Assembly (NCBI GenBank): GCA_003255065.1 | Contig: QAOA01008702.1 | Span: 1 to 64,000, forward strand | Reading direction: 5' to 3' | DNA length: 64,000 nt | Source: Cercis canadensis | Taxonomy: Eukaryota; Streptophyta; Magnoliopsida; Fabales; Fabaceae | Part shown: positions 33,601-44,818 of the stretch, one piece after another | Layout of the letters: the number at the start of each line of letters is the position of its first letter | How positions within the stretch are numbered: position 1 is the stretch's first letter | The notes under the pieces: generated by a model | What the model was told of the DNA's origin: nothing | Database searches by the model: none | What the model saw: only the letters and a program-made list of their open reading frames with translations | Made by a program: the position numbers and the translations under genes

Positions 33601-34880
33601 GCTTTGTCTCGGAGGTATACCCTTATCTCTACCCTTGATGCAAAATTATTGTGTTTTGACCATATAAAAGGCTTGTATGTTAATGACCTTGATTTTGTCA
33701 ATGTATTTAATGCATGTGAGAAGACAGCTTTTGGAAAATTCTATAGGCATGATGGATTTTTGTCTAGGGAGAACAAATTATGTGTGCCTACTAATTCCTT
33801 AAGAGAATTGCTTGTGAGAGAATCGCATGGGGCAGGTTTAATAGGACATTTTGGCATTAGAAAGACTTTGGATATTCTGAATGAACATTTCTTTTGGCCT
33901 CTCATGAAGAGAGATATTGAAAGATTATATGAGAAATGCATAACTTGTAAGCAAGCAAAGTCCAAAGTCTTACCCCATGGATTGTATACCCCTTTACCTA
34001 TTCCTAGTCACCCTTGGATTGACATTTCTATGGACTTTATTTTAGGTTTGCTCAGAACAAAGAGAGAAAAGGATTCTGTGTTTGTTGTTGTTGATAGGTT
34101 CTCTAAGATAACACATTTCATTCCATGCCACAAGACCGATGATACAACAAACGTAGTTGATTTGTTTTTCAAAGAGATTGTGAGATTGCATGGCATGCCG
34201 AGAAACATAGTTTTGGATAGGAATGCTAAGATTTTGAGCTACTTTAGGAAGATTTTGTAGGGGAAGTTAGGCACCAAGCTCTTATTTTCTACCACTTGTC
34301 ATCCACAAACCAATGGTTAAATTGAGGTAATCAATAGAACTCTCTCTACTTTACTACGTGCTATCATTAAAAGAAATTTAAAAAGTTAGGAAGAGTGTTT
34401 GCCGCATGTTGAGTTTTCTTACAATATAACTATTCATTCAACTACTAAGTTCTCACAATTTGAGGTTGTTTATGGTTTTAATCCACTAACCCCTTTGGAT
34501 TTATTACCTTTACCTGTTAATAAGCATGCTAGCTTAGATGGTAAGAAGAAAGTTGAATTTGTGAAGCAATTACATGAGAAGACGCGACAACACATAGAGA
34601 AGAGGATTGAGCAATATGCTATCCATGCCATCAAAGGGCGTAACAAAGTAGTTTTTGAACTAGGAGATTGAGTTTGGCTGCATATAAGAAAGTAGAGGTT
34701 CTCGGCCCAAAGGCACTCTAAGTTGCTAGCAAGAGGAGATGGACCATTTCAAGTGGTAGCTAGGCTTAATGACAATGCCTACAATTTGGATCTCATGGGT
34801 GAGTTAAGTGTGAGTGCCACCTTTAATGTTGCTGATTTATCTTTTTTGATGTAGGTACGGATTTGACATCGAATCCTCTT
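33601..34880 (+). pseudogene. Integrase of the second Gypsy element
   Basis: The zinc-binding HHCC part is seen ([20 protein letters not shown], then CITCKQAKS). The DDE core has Asp in [26 protein letters not shown], Asp in [10 protein letters not shown] and Glu in IEVINRTLS. C-terminal part: CLPHVEFSYN, FEVVYGFNPLTPLDLLPLPV, RGDGPFQVVARLNDNAYNL and SATFNVADLSF. Stops at 34258, 34318 and about 34387 (Trp/Gln positions) and a late frameshift near 34847. No chromodomain follows before the PPT. Confidence 0.9.
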
Positions 34881-35715
34881 CAAGAAGGAAAGAATGATGG
34901 GAATCAAGGGAAGACTACTCCAAGCCACCCTTTGCATATTTGTGGAGGTCCGATCACCCGAGCTCAAGCTAAGAGGATGCAAGAGAGCTTGAATGGCTTC
35001 ATAGCAGAGGTTTAGACCTAAAAGCCGAGCCAAGAAGCAAGGAATGAAGTTTGGAGTTTTGTGTGCTTAGTTGAGGCCTTGGAAAGTTCAATTGTCGAAG
35101 GAAGATAGAGCTCAGGCGCCCTAGTGACCAAACAGAGGCACCCCAACACTCCTTGACCAGAACCCAAGTGCCCCAGCACCTTCGCAGGCAGAGCCTAGGC
35201 GCCCCAGCACCTAGACCAATTCCGTTATGCGCATTTTTTGTTCTTCTTGTATGTTTGGGGCTTCGAGCTTAGGTTATTTTAGGTCCATTTTAATTCTATT
35301 AAACCTATGTTATTTTCCCCTTTCAATCTTACGTTTGTATTAGGATTTTTGGTATTTTATGATTGGGCTTGGATTTCACCCATTTGGGTTAATTAGGGTT
35401 CTTTTGTTCAAAGGGAGGCTATTTCCCTTGTGATGGTCATTATTCAGATTTTAGTAAAAGTTGAGAGGTTTCTTCTTGGTTCTCTTGAGAACTCATCAAG
35501 AACCCTAGGTTCTTGTGGCGTTCTCCCGGCTTGTCACTCTCCCTTTCATCCCCGTCTAGATTATGACACCTAATCTTTTTTATACCATAGGTTCTCACCT
35601 CCATAGGTGATGGGTCTAGGATTTTTAATTTGTATTTCTGCTTCTAATGAACTTTGATTGGATGATTCTTGGGCATTTGAATCTCTACCATGGCAAACCC
35701 TCGAGGTTTGCATCA
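34881..35715 (+). repeat. PPT and 3' LTR of the second Gypsy element
   Basis: caagaaggaaagaa (34881-34894) is a polypurine tract abutting the LTR start TGATGGG at 34895. The LTR is 821 bp and ends catca at 35715. Confidence 0.9.
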
Positions 35716-37497
35716 CAATGTGAGTGGTCCACTAAAAGTAGGATGGTTTAACCCCGTTTTTAACACCCTTTCGAATGGGGTAGCATAATAGCTTCTTTAA
35801 GAAAAGGTTTATAATTTTTGAAAGATTAAATTATAAAAAGAAAAATTTTCTAAAATTTCAAAGTACTAATAATATACTATTATGAGTAAACTATCATCTG
35901 GATCCTTGTAAGATTTTGGAGTTAGCAAAACAATCACTCACAAATCATTTGTAAAAAATTGGTCCTCAAGAGATTGAAATTATTAACAAGTTAATCCATG
36001 TTACTGCCATCCATTAACCATTAATGGAAATGATGATGTGGCACCGTTAATGTCTTAAGTGTCATGTTAATTGCTAAAGTGGTAGAATTAAATGCCAACA
36101 AAACAATGGCTTGGACAACCCTTATAAGAATAAATTTTAAAAAAAATTAAAGGTGTTGAGTTGATTTTCTTAGAAACTCTGTACAAAAACAAATGACATC
36201 ATCTTCCTCTGATTGATTTAGCCATGGAAGACCCATCAAAGGATGACATCACGCAAGTCCTCAAAGTCCTTCAAGCTTGGAAACAAGTTACATGAGTTAC
36301 AGATCCACCCAAGTCCCAACTCAAACAAGTCAAACTCACCCGCCATTAAAACTTTGTTGGAGCTGGAAACCAAGTTTGGTACAATCCTCTCTAATGACCC
36401 AAACTTGTCATCATTGTCTCACCATCTTACAAAGTTTAAAACTCTGGTGGAGCCCCTAAAATAGAACAGAGGACAGAGCCTCTAATCCTTCCTCACTTGC
36501 TGGGTTTCAACACACTCAATTTCAAGACTTACCGAGACGATTAAGTTTGAAATTCATGCGTGAATAGACTGTCATCATTGCTTTGGCCATTGAGCTTCTC
36601 TCTGCCGCCACTGACCAATTATTCACTAATGCTAGGACCAAGCCACCATTGCTCACCACCGCCCCACCACCAAAATTGAAGCCAAGTCAAGAAACCAAAA
36701 TGACGACACCTTCTCATGGTCTTGGAGAAGGATGAGAGAGAAAAAGGGCCATCTTTTGGAGTGCCAAGCCTCCATAAGAAGGTGCTTAATTCCAATGGCT
36801 GCTCCCTATGGTATGGGGTTTTAGTTAAGAGAAGAAGATAAGGACTTGGACTGACCACATTTTCGTGATTTTAGGTTTTTTATTTTATTTTTAATTTATT
36901 CTTATAAAGCTTATCCAAGTCATTGTGTATTTTTAGATCAAAGACTTCAATATTATAGTTTTCAATCTTAATTCCATTACTGCGGTACTTTTCAAACTAA
37001 TTCCTCAATTGCAATAGTTTTTTTTCTTTTTTTTTAATATATTTGTGTTCAGGTAGAGGAGAGAGAGAGGGTAGAGTAGGCCCATTCTGTATTTTAGCAC
37101 CAAGAGAGTGTCACAAAATGGGAAATTGTGCTACTCTCGTGCCGAAAATAGCACAATGGCATCACACTCCACTGGCTGCTAGCCCACTTGGTTTTTCTGC
37201 ATAGCAGTGTCAGGGACGCAATTCCCTAAATTGTGTAACCTATTCAGAAGACTCTAACTAGATTGCCTATGCATCTCCAGTAAATTTGCGTAACGACATA
37301 TGGAATTGTGTGACAACATTATGTGATGATATTTTAGATTGCATCACTACTTTAGAAATTGCTTGTCAACATTTCAAATCGCGTCAACTATATTATATGA
37401 TGACATTTTAGATTGCATCACGACTTTTGAAATTGCGTGACACTATTTGCCTGAACTATATAAATACATGCTCAACACTGGTGAGAAATGCACAGTG
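35716..37497. other. Intervening DNA with an imperfect repeat; no recognised gene
   Basis: 35880-37020 contains Ser/Leu-rich short frames that match nothing I know. At 37310-37440 two imperfect copies of a roughly 90-bp unit occur (gatgatattttagattgcat and gatgacattttagattgcat mark their starts). Confidence 0.4.
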
Positions 37498-38784
37498 TGT
37501 TGGCCCCATGGTTCTCCAACCTTAGTTTCGATGATAACAAAGAGCCTTATTTGTCATTAACCTATGTTTGCTCAAATGCTTATTTTAGTAACAAGTTAAG
37601 TGATGTACTTGGGTTAGAAGTATAACCAGTTTCCAAGTCAACAAAACTAGCTCATGTTCAAGTACTGATTCTACATTACTATGAAGATGCTAATATGAAA
37701 GCCTTAAAATTCATGGACCATCCAAGGCTTAAGCCCAGTCCATCTACACCAGTTAATGGATTCTAGAGAGGTTGGAAGATAGCCCATATGAGGAATTTGA
37801 ATTAGAAAGAATTCAACATCAAGAAAGAAAACCAGTGTTATTCAAGGAAAGTTTTTGAAAACAATATATTATTTCTCAATTTGAGATATTATCTCTGTTT
37901 TGGTGATTAAGACCACAAATCAAGCAAGTAGAAACCTAGACCATTAGGAACGGTCATCTTCTGCCTTTTGTTGCTATAAATTCAAAGACACAAGGTTTGG
38001 AAAAATAAGAAGAGAATCCATTGAATCATTGTGAAGAAGAAGCTTTGTGTCAGAAACTAGTTCTTAGTCTCTTCTACCAACTCTATACTACTTGGTAAAT
38101 CTTTCTGTGAGAGTTGTAATTCTGTGGGAGCCATATCCAACTGGAATTTTTGTAACAGATTTCATTGGGAAATCTGGGGAGCGACTTCTGTCTTTGTTTG
38201 ATTGAAGGAGAGAGTTTCTAGTGAGCTCTTGAGAAACTAGGGAGATTTTTCTGGTTCAGCTCTTTGTAAAATCAGTGATGTAAGAAGCTTGGAGAAATAA
38301 CCTTGTTGATAGTTGAACCCCAGCCTTAGGAGGATGGACTTACGCTCTGTTATTAGCTGAACCATTATACAATTTCTGGGCTCAATCTCTCTTCTCTTAT
38401 CTCTTTAATATTCAATCATTATTTAATCTATTGTTGCATAACTAGTTTTGATGTTCTGTGCTTTTTAAGCTTGCTGTGTATTCTATCTCTTTATCTATTA
38501 GCCTGCTTGTTCTTGCTTGAAAAATTGTTATATTTCTTATTTGCAAGAATCTAAATCTTCTGATCTATTATTTTGAGTGGTTATCTGGTTTATGTTCTTA
38601 GTTCTCGAATTCAAGCTTTAATCTTTAGCTTTTACTAAGATTTTATGGGTTAATATATAACTTGCTTTGAAACGATTTTTGATCATAAACTGGTTATTTC
38701 ATAAGGCATTTTTAATCTGTAATTCCGCATAGTTATTGTTTTAATCTCCTATTCACCCCTCTAAGAGCATACCTACACTCTTGA
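37498..38784 (+). repeat. 5' LTR of Copia A
   Basis: About 1287 bp, TGTTGGCCCCATGG...ctcttga, colinear with 52431-53498 and 62327-63580. The latter ends cleanly in TGCA, so the terminal CA has decayed here. Confidence 0.88.
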
Positions 38785-38797
38785 TTGGTATAAGAGC
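38785..38797 (+). promoter_or_regulatory. PBS of Copia A (tRNA-iMet type)
   Basis: tggtataagagct, one base away from the canonical tggtatcagagct, directly after the LTR. Confidence 0.85.
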
Positions 38798-38865
38798 TCA
38801 GTGGTCTATTAAGAGGTCCAACAACCTTGAGTTAAAGATCTAAAAGTTTCATATTTGTAGGTATC

Positions 38866-40550
38866 ATGAGCACACAAAGTTAAGCTCATTCTTCCCACAA
38901 GCCAACATATTTCAATGGTGACAACTACAAGTATTGGAAGGAAAAAATGGAGATGTATCTAAAATCCATAGATTACAAGGTCTAGGCCATTGTGAGAAAT
39001 GGGATGAGACCACTAATGAAAATGGTTAATAAAGTACAAGTTCCAAAGGAAGAAAATGAGTTCACAGCCGAGGACAAACTTTCATACACTTTGAACTCCA
39101 AAGCTAGATATGACATCGTATGTGTTGTTTCTCCAAAAGAATACAAGCACATAACTTCCTACAACTAAGCAAAAGAGATGTGAGATCAACTCAAAGCCAT
39201 TCATGAAGGAACAAGCCATGTGAAGGAAGCCAAGATTTATATCTTTTGTTCATAATGTGAAATGTTCCACATCAATAAGGATGAAGGTTTGATGTCTTTC
39301 TTTTCTCAATTTCTTAGGATCATAAATAGTCTCAACAGTCTTGGTAGATAATACACTCAAAAAGAGCAAGTAAAGAAGCTTCTTAGATGTTTGACAGAAA
39401 AATAGGAAACAAAGGTCACAGTTATCCTCCAATATACTGAAACAAATGAAATGACCGTGGACCAACTGAGAGGACAGTTAGAGACACATCAAATGATGTT
39501 ATTTGAAAAGAAAAATTATTTAGAAGATCATAAGAAAAAGAGTCTAGCTCTAACCAACACCACTCAAGAAACTAGTTATGCTTCAAAAGAACTAGTTTCT
39601 AGTGATGAAGATGTAGCTCTAGTGTCAAGGAAATTTCTTCACCAAATGAAAAGGAAAAATGACAGAAGGAAATTTCCACCTAGATGCAACAAAGGCAAAA
39701 AGCAGCAAAGAACCAGTCATCTACTATGAATGCAAGAAGCCTAGACACATCAAGCTGAAGTATCCCAACCTAAAAAAGAAGAAATTTTATAGAAGGGATA
39801 AGAAGAAGGCTATGATTGCTTAATTGAGTGATGTAGACTCTTCCTCCAACAATGATGACTCAGATGAAGAGAATTTAGCAAACTTATGTTTAATGGCACA
39901 CACAGAAAGTAGCAATGAGCTAAGTGATGCTAAAACCGAAGTAGGTCCTCCTCCTTCTTATGAAGAGCTATATCAAGCTTTCGAAGATATAGCTCTTGAC
40001 TTTGAAAATAGACTTTCAAGGATAGAAACTCTTAAGAAAATAGTCAAATAACAGATTAAAGAAATTGATTCGCTCATGAAAGAGAGTTTTGAATTGGCTC
40101 AAAGGTTTAAAGTTTTACAAAATGAAAATGACTCTCTTAAGAAAAACTAGCTTGTCATTCCTTCTATTCTTAAAGAAAACAATGATTTGAAAAATAAAGT
40201 GAATGAACTGTCAAAGGATCTAGCAAAATTTGTTCAAGGGCATGGAAACTTGAATGCTTTGCTAGGGAGACAAAGAGTTAGGCAAGACAAAGTAGGTTTG
40301 AGTTATAATGAACCTCAACCAGCAAAGTTATCTAGAAACTTCTTTGTCAAACAACCAACTTCTCATTCTACTTCTAGAAACTTCTTTGTCAACGCTTCTA
40401 TCTCTTACTCTTCAAGGAAAATATGCTTTTATTGTGGTAATGTAGGGTATCTTATGTTTAATTTTGGTTTTAAGAAATTGTGTGCACCAAGAAAAATGAT
40501 TTGGGTACCTAAGTGTAATTTTCCACTAACAACCAAGGACTCAAAATAGT
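38866..40550 (+). pseudogene. gag of Copia A
   Basis: ATG 38866 is the likely start (the same position relative to the PBS as in the intact relative at 63663). N-terminal gag: SSHKPTYFNGDNYKYWKEKM, YLKSIDYKV and AIVRNGMRP. The middle part has LRIINSLNSLG and VKKLLRCLTEK. After a frameshift near 39715 comes a decayed knuckle (ECKKPRHIKLKYP), then an acidic segment (SDVDSSSNNDDSDEENLANL), a coiled-coil-like stretch (39990-40230: IKEIDSLMKES, ENNDLKNKVNELSKDL) and a second knuckle remnant CFYCGNVGYLMFNF missing His and the last Cys. Several stops are present. It is a long gag, as expected for SIRE-like elements. Confidence 0.85.
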
Positions 40551-40578
40551 TTGGATACCTAAGAGCTCCTAAACTCCT

Positions 40579-41427
40579 TTGCAGGTGTGCTTCAAAGCCA
40601 AGAGTGATTTCTGGTACTTGGACAACAACTGCTCCACACATATGACTAGAGATCTGACCAAGTTTTTTCTATTAAAAAAGACAGTTATGAGAAATGTCAC
40701 TTTTGGAGACAATGGCAAAGGGAGAATTGTTGGATTTGGTAAAGTTGCTATGAGTACCTCTTTTACTCTTGATAATGTCTATTTAGTAGAAGGTTTAATG
40801 CATAACTTGTTAAGCTATGTGACAAAGGTCACAAAGTTCTATTTGAATCATCACATTGCCTCTTCATGAATTGCATAGTGATAAAGTGCTATTTGTGGGC
40901 CATAAAAGCTCAAATGTGTATGTAGTTTACAAATAGGGACTAGATTTCAAACATGAAACTTGTTCTTTGTCCCAAAGAAGCAGCTCTTGGTTGTGGCATA
41001 GAAGACTTGGCCATATAAATTAGAAGCTGATTTCTAAGTTAGCTAAGAAAAAACTAGTTTCTGGATTACCGAAATTGGTTTTTGAAAAAGACAAGGTCTG
41101 CTCACCCTGTCGCAGGTCAAGCAAACTAAGTCATCTTTCAAAGCTAAGAAAGACCTTTCTACTTCTAGGCCACAACTAGCTTAAATGGTAAGAAGTATGG
41201 ATTTATGATAGTTGATGACTATTCCAGATTCACATGAGTATACTTTCTCTCTCATAAGGATGAAACTTTTACAATTTTTGAAAGATTTTTCAAGAAAGTC
41301 CAAAATGAAAAAGACAGTACCATTTCCTCCATAAGAAGTGATCATGGTGGAGAATTTGAGAACTAGCTTTTCAAATTTTTTTGTGAAAACCATGGTATCC
41401 ACCATAACTTTTCTTGTCCTAGGACTC
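40579..41427 (+). pseudogene. Protease and first part of integrase of Copia A
   Basis: Protease: FWYLDNNCSTHMTRD, where the active-site DSGCS is DNNCS, so the catalytic Asp stays but the following residues are changed. GRIVGFGKVAMSTSFTLDNV and LMHNLLSYV follow. The integrase zinc region is visible in LWHRRLGHIN, then KVCSPC. The core, split over frames, contains YGFMIVDDYSRFTW and SIRSDHGGEFEN, holding two catalytic Asp. It breaks off at FSCPRT where a solo LTR is inserted (TSD gactc at 41423-41427) and resumes at 48493. Confidence 0.85.
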
Positions 41428-41970
41428 TGATTGGAATTGTCGTGTTCCAATAAATTAAAACTAAAACCCCTAAAACAGAATGCAATACAAGGCTAATTCG
41501 GGTTGTCTCTCAGGGAAAGCAATGATTAATTAACAATTTCAAGACTACTAATTGGGGATTTTCAAACACAGAATATATTGCCAAATGTAAATTGCATAAT
41601 TGAACAGAGATTAATTCAATTAATTAAAAACGCAACCTCACTAAACATCCATCAAGAATTGGTTGATGCATCCGAGATTGAACATGATTAATCAAGTCTT
41701 AATGCATCACTACTAATTGAATTTAGTCATAATCGAAATCTCTCATTATAAGTAAGTGCTCCTACTGAATTATCATTCAGAATCCGGTTTAACCACATAC
41801 ATCACCAATCCTTACAATCACACAAAATTTATAATTAGTTGTTTAACCTAAAACCGAACTTCAATTAGCGACCATTCTCTAGATTCATATAGTAGAAGAA
41901 AGATTCATCAACCTAAATCCCATTTCATACCTCAAAATTCATATGAATAACAAAAATCTCCATAAATCCA

Positions 41971-42512
41971 TGTTGAAATAGTTTGTAAATGTGCTTATAA
42001 AATCAAGTCCCACATTGGTTAAATTAGAGTATGTAAAAGGCTAATTAAAGTTATAAAGTAACTTTAGATAAATGGGCACAAGCTCATTTGACAAGCCTAA
42101 AATAGACTAGCAAGTCAAAGCCCATTAATGGTTTTTGATTGGCACTTGGGGCATCTTGGGCCTTGATCGATTTGATAAATATTTTAATATTTGGTTTGAT
42201 ATCTGGACTGGGTGTCTGTTTCGAACAGACTATTGTGTCTATTCCGAACAGACAATTGTGACTATTCCGAATAGACAATTATGTCTGTTAATTAATGACC
42301 AATTATATTTGTTCATTAGTGCCTTTTCAACTCTATAAAAGGGAACTCCCTAATGCATTAGAATTCACTTTTTCATTGAGAGTTTTTGAGAGCTTTGTTG
42401 TATCCTGGGGTAACTTGCTTTTTATAGAGAAGCAATATTACACTCAAGACGATGTAATCATTCACGCCTCAAAATCATTCTGTTTTAGTCTCCATTAACG
42501 TTTTTCCTAACA
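41971..42512 (+). repeat. 5' LTR of Copia B
   Basis: 542 bp. Contains aagtcccacattggttaaat, TATA box tataaaag at 42334-42341, and upstream of it repeats of a palindromic unit (tgtctgtttcgaacagac, 42213-42231, with weaker copies to 42290). The 3' LTR is 644 bp because of extra sequence in the same upstream zone. Confidence 0.93.
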
Positions 42513-42531
42513 TTTTGAGTGTAATATTCAT
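42513..42531 (+). promoter_or_regulatory. Atypical primer-binding region of Copia B, complementary to its own LTR
   Basis: Right after the LTR, where tggtatcagagc would be expected, the sequence is ttttgagtgtaatattcat. Its part 42515-42528 (ttgagtgtaatatt) is a perfect reverse complement of 42434-42447 (aatattacactcaa) in the LTR. The same 14 nt also occur in the 3' LTR at about 47674-47687. The gag ATG follows at 42533. By analogy with Tf1/sushi-type elements, whose RNA primes itself, this could be a self-priming site; that step is inference. Confidence 0.6.
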
Positions 42532-42532
42532 A

Positions 42533-43516
42533 ATGGAGGCTGTTACTACTTCTACTGTAAAGTTGCAAGATTCTTTGAAACTCAACCAGTTTGATGGAAT
42601 GAATTTCACAAGGTGGAAATATAAGATGAAGTTCTTACTCACAACCTTGAAGGTGTTTTATATCCTGGACCCGAATCTGCCTCCCATTGCTGCACCAACT
42701 GCTGAAGATTCAAATCAAGTAAGGAACCAGAGGCAGAAACATGAGGAAGATGAATTGGTGTGTCGTGGTCACATTTTGAATACCCTTACGAATCATCTCT
42801 ATGATCTCTACTCGAATTTGACTGCACCAAAAGACATATGAAATGCATTGGAGGTCAAGTATCAAAGCGAAAAGAGAGGTACTGATAAATTTCTTGCTTT
42901 GAATTACTTTGATTTCAAAATGTCTGATAACATGCCAGTTATGGATGAAGTCCATGAACTTCAGATTTTAGTTTCCAGATTACGAGATTTGGAAATCTCA
43001 ATTCTTGATACCCTTCAGATAGGAGCAATTTTGTCCAAGTTACCTCCTTCTTGGAATGGGTACATAAAGAAAGTGTTGCATTTACCTGATAATTTCACTC
43101 TTAAACAGTTTCAAACTCATTTACAGATTGAGTGTGAAACTCGTGTTAGAGATGAAAAGTTTATGAAAATAAATGTGAATCCAAAAGAGAATTTGTAGCA
43201 AGTGAATGCAATAATAAGTAATTATGGAAACAACAAATTCGGAAACAAGTCTGGAGGGAAGAATCAAGACAAACTTAAAGTCCAGAAAAATGGTGGATTC
43301 AAGAAAAAAAAAAAGAACAAGGTCTGCTTTCACTGTGAAAAGAAAGGACACTACATCAAGGAATGTAGATTCAAGAATTATGAAAAGAAGAAAAAAAATA
43401 CTTCTGAGAAAGCCAAACTAGCCAACTTGTTGGAAGATGAAGTAAAAGAACTTGTTGCAATGGTTTCCAACATTCAGATTGGAATGGTGACTGAGTTGAA
43501 CATGGCTGCTACATAA
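42533..43516 (+). pseudogene. gag of Copia B
   Basis: Starts MEAVTTSTVKLQDSLKLNQF at ATG 42533, only 20 bp after the LTR. Copia-type gag: GMNFTRWKYKMKFLLTTLKV, CRGHILNTLTNHLYDLYS, IGAILSKLPPSWNGYIKKVL and LKQFQTHLQIECETR. The zinc knuckle CFHCEKKGHYIKEC (43325-43366) is intact (CX2CX4HX4C) in a Lys-rich tail. Stops at 42839 (TGA at an expected Trp), 43196 (TAG at an expected Gln) and 43514. The frame is shared with the protease downstream, as in single-polyprotein Copia elements. Confidence 0.92.
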
Positions 43517-44818
43517 AGTAATACGGATTGGTTCCTTGATTCGGGTGCAACAATACATGTCAGCAACAACAAGGCTTGCTTTAAAACTTACCATAATTTG
43601 GAGGAACAAGATGAAATTCTAATGGGGAATCACCAACGTGTCAAGGTGCATGGCAAAGGGTCTGTCGTACTGAATTTCACTTCTGGGCAGAAACTTACCC
43701 TTGTCAATGTTTGTCATGTTTCTGATGTTAAAAGAAACTTAGTTTCTGCAAGTTTGCTTTGTAAGAAGGGTTTTTAGATTATCCTAGAGTCAGACAAAAT
43801 TGTAATGTCCAAGAGTGGACTGTTTGTAGGAAAGGGATACTCCCTTGATGACATGTTTAAGTTAAGTGTGAATGAAATAAACGTTATTTCTGCTTAAATT
43901 GATTCTTCTACTTTATGGCATGCTAGACTAGGACATTTAAATTATCCTATGATAAAATATATGTTAACACATGATTATATTGATTGCAAGCATGTTCATA
44001 AAGATAAATGTGAAATTTGTGTTGAAGCAAAAATAATAAGAAAACCTTTTCCTAAAGGAGAGTGTGATACACAAATTTTAGATTTAATTCATTTTGATAT
44101 TTGTGAATTAAATGGTAAATTAACCAGAGGAGGAAAAAGGTATTTCATCACATTTATAGATGATTGTTCTTGGTTTTTATATGTATATCTATTAAAAACA
44201 AAAGATGAGGCCTTTGAAAGATTTAAGGAATTTAAATATGTGGTAGAGAATAAAAAGGAAAGAAAAATTAAAATAATTCGGAGTGATAGAGGTGGAGAAT
44301 ATTTCTCTATGGAATTTGATAAATTTTGTGAAAGAAATGGAATAATCCATTAGAAAACCGCCCTTTTACACCCCAGCAGAATGGACTAGCAGAAAGGAAA
44401 AATAGAACCCTAGTTGATATGGTAAATGCTATGCTTTTAAATGCTAAATTACCATATAATTTGTGGGGTGAAGCTTTACTTACTGCACGTCACATTCATA
44501 ACAAAGTTCCTTCCAAGAAAACACATATTTCACCATATGAAATTTGGAATGGAAGGAAACCAAACCTGAATTATTTTAAAGTGTGGGGGTGTGTTGCATT
44601 CTATAGACTTCCTGATTCTCAAAGAACCAAATTAGGGCCAAGAGGAATTAAAAGTGTTTTTGTTGGTTATGCACAAAATTCCAAAGCATATAGACTTCTA
44701 AATTTAGAGTCTAATGTTATTGTGGAATCTATTCATGTTGAATTTTTTGAAGAAAAATTCATGTTAGATCAAATTGTGCATGAACCTGAAAGTGGTATGC
44801 ATGAACCACAAAATTCAT
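43517..44818 (+). pseudogene. Protease and integrase of Copia B
   Basis: Protease active site WFLDSGATIHVSNN (Asp codon 43538-43540) is intact; VLNFTSGQKLTLVNVCHVSD and KRNLVSASLL follow. Integrase: zinc region LWHARLGHLNYPMIKY ... CKHVHKDKCEICVEAK, then the catalytic Asp residues in LIHFDICEL and IIRSDRGGEYFS, and Glu in NGLAERKNRTLV. The tail has LWGEALLTARHIHNKVPSKK, SPYEIWNGRKPNLNYFKVWG and GIKSVFVGYAQNSKAYR. Stops near 43775, 43896, 44353 and 44816, and a one-base loss near 44365 that changes the frame. Otherwise complete. Confidence 0.92.

Larger units (their letters stand above)
27265..35715 (+). mobile_element. Ty3/Gypsy retrotransposon with iMet-type PBS
   Basis: LTRs 27265-28109 and 34895-35715, both TGATGGGAATCAAGG...CATCA. 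They are flanked by caatt (27260-27264) and caatg (35716-35720), a 5-bp duplication with one difference. Order: PBS tggtatcagagc, gag with zinc knuckle, protease, RT, RNase H, integrase, PPT. A hAT element (31222-32485) interrupts the start of RT. I see no chromodomain at the C-terminus, so I leave the lineage open. Many stops; not functional. Confidence 0.93.
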
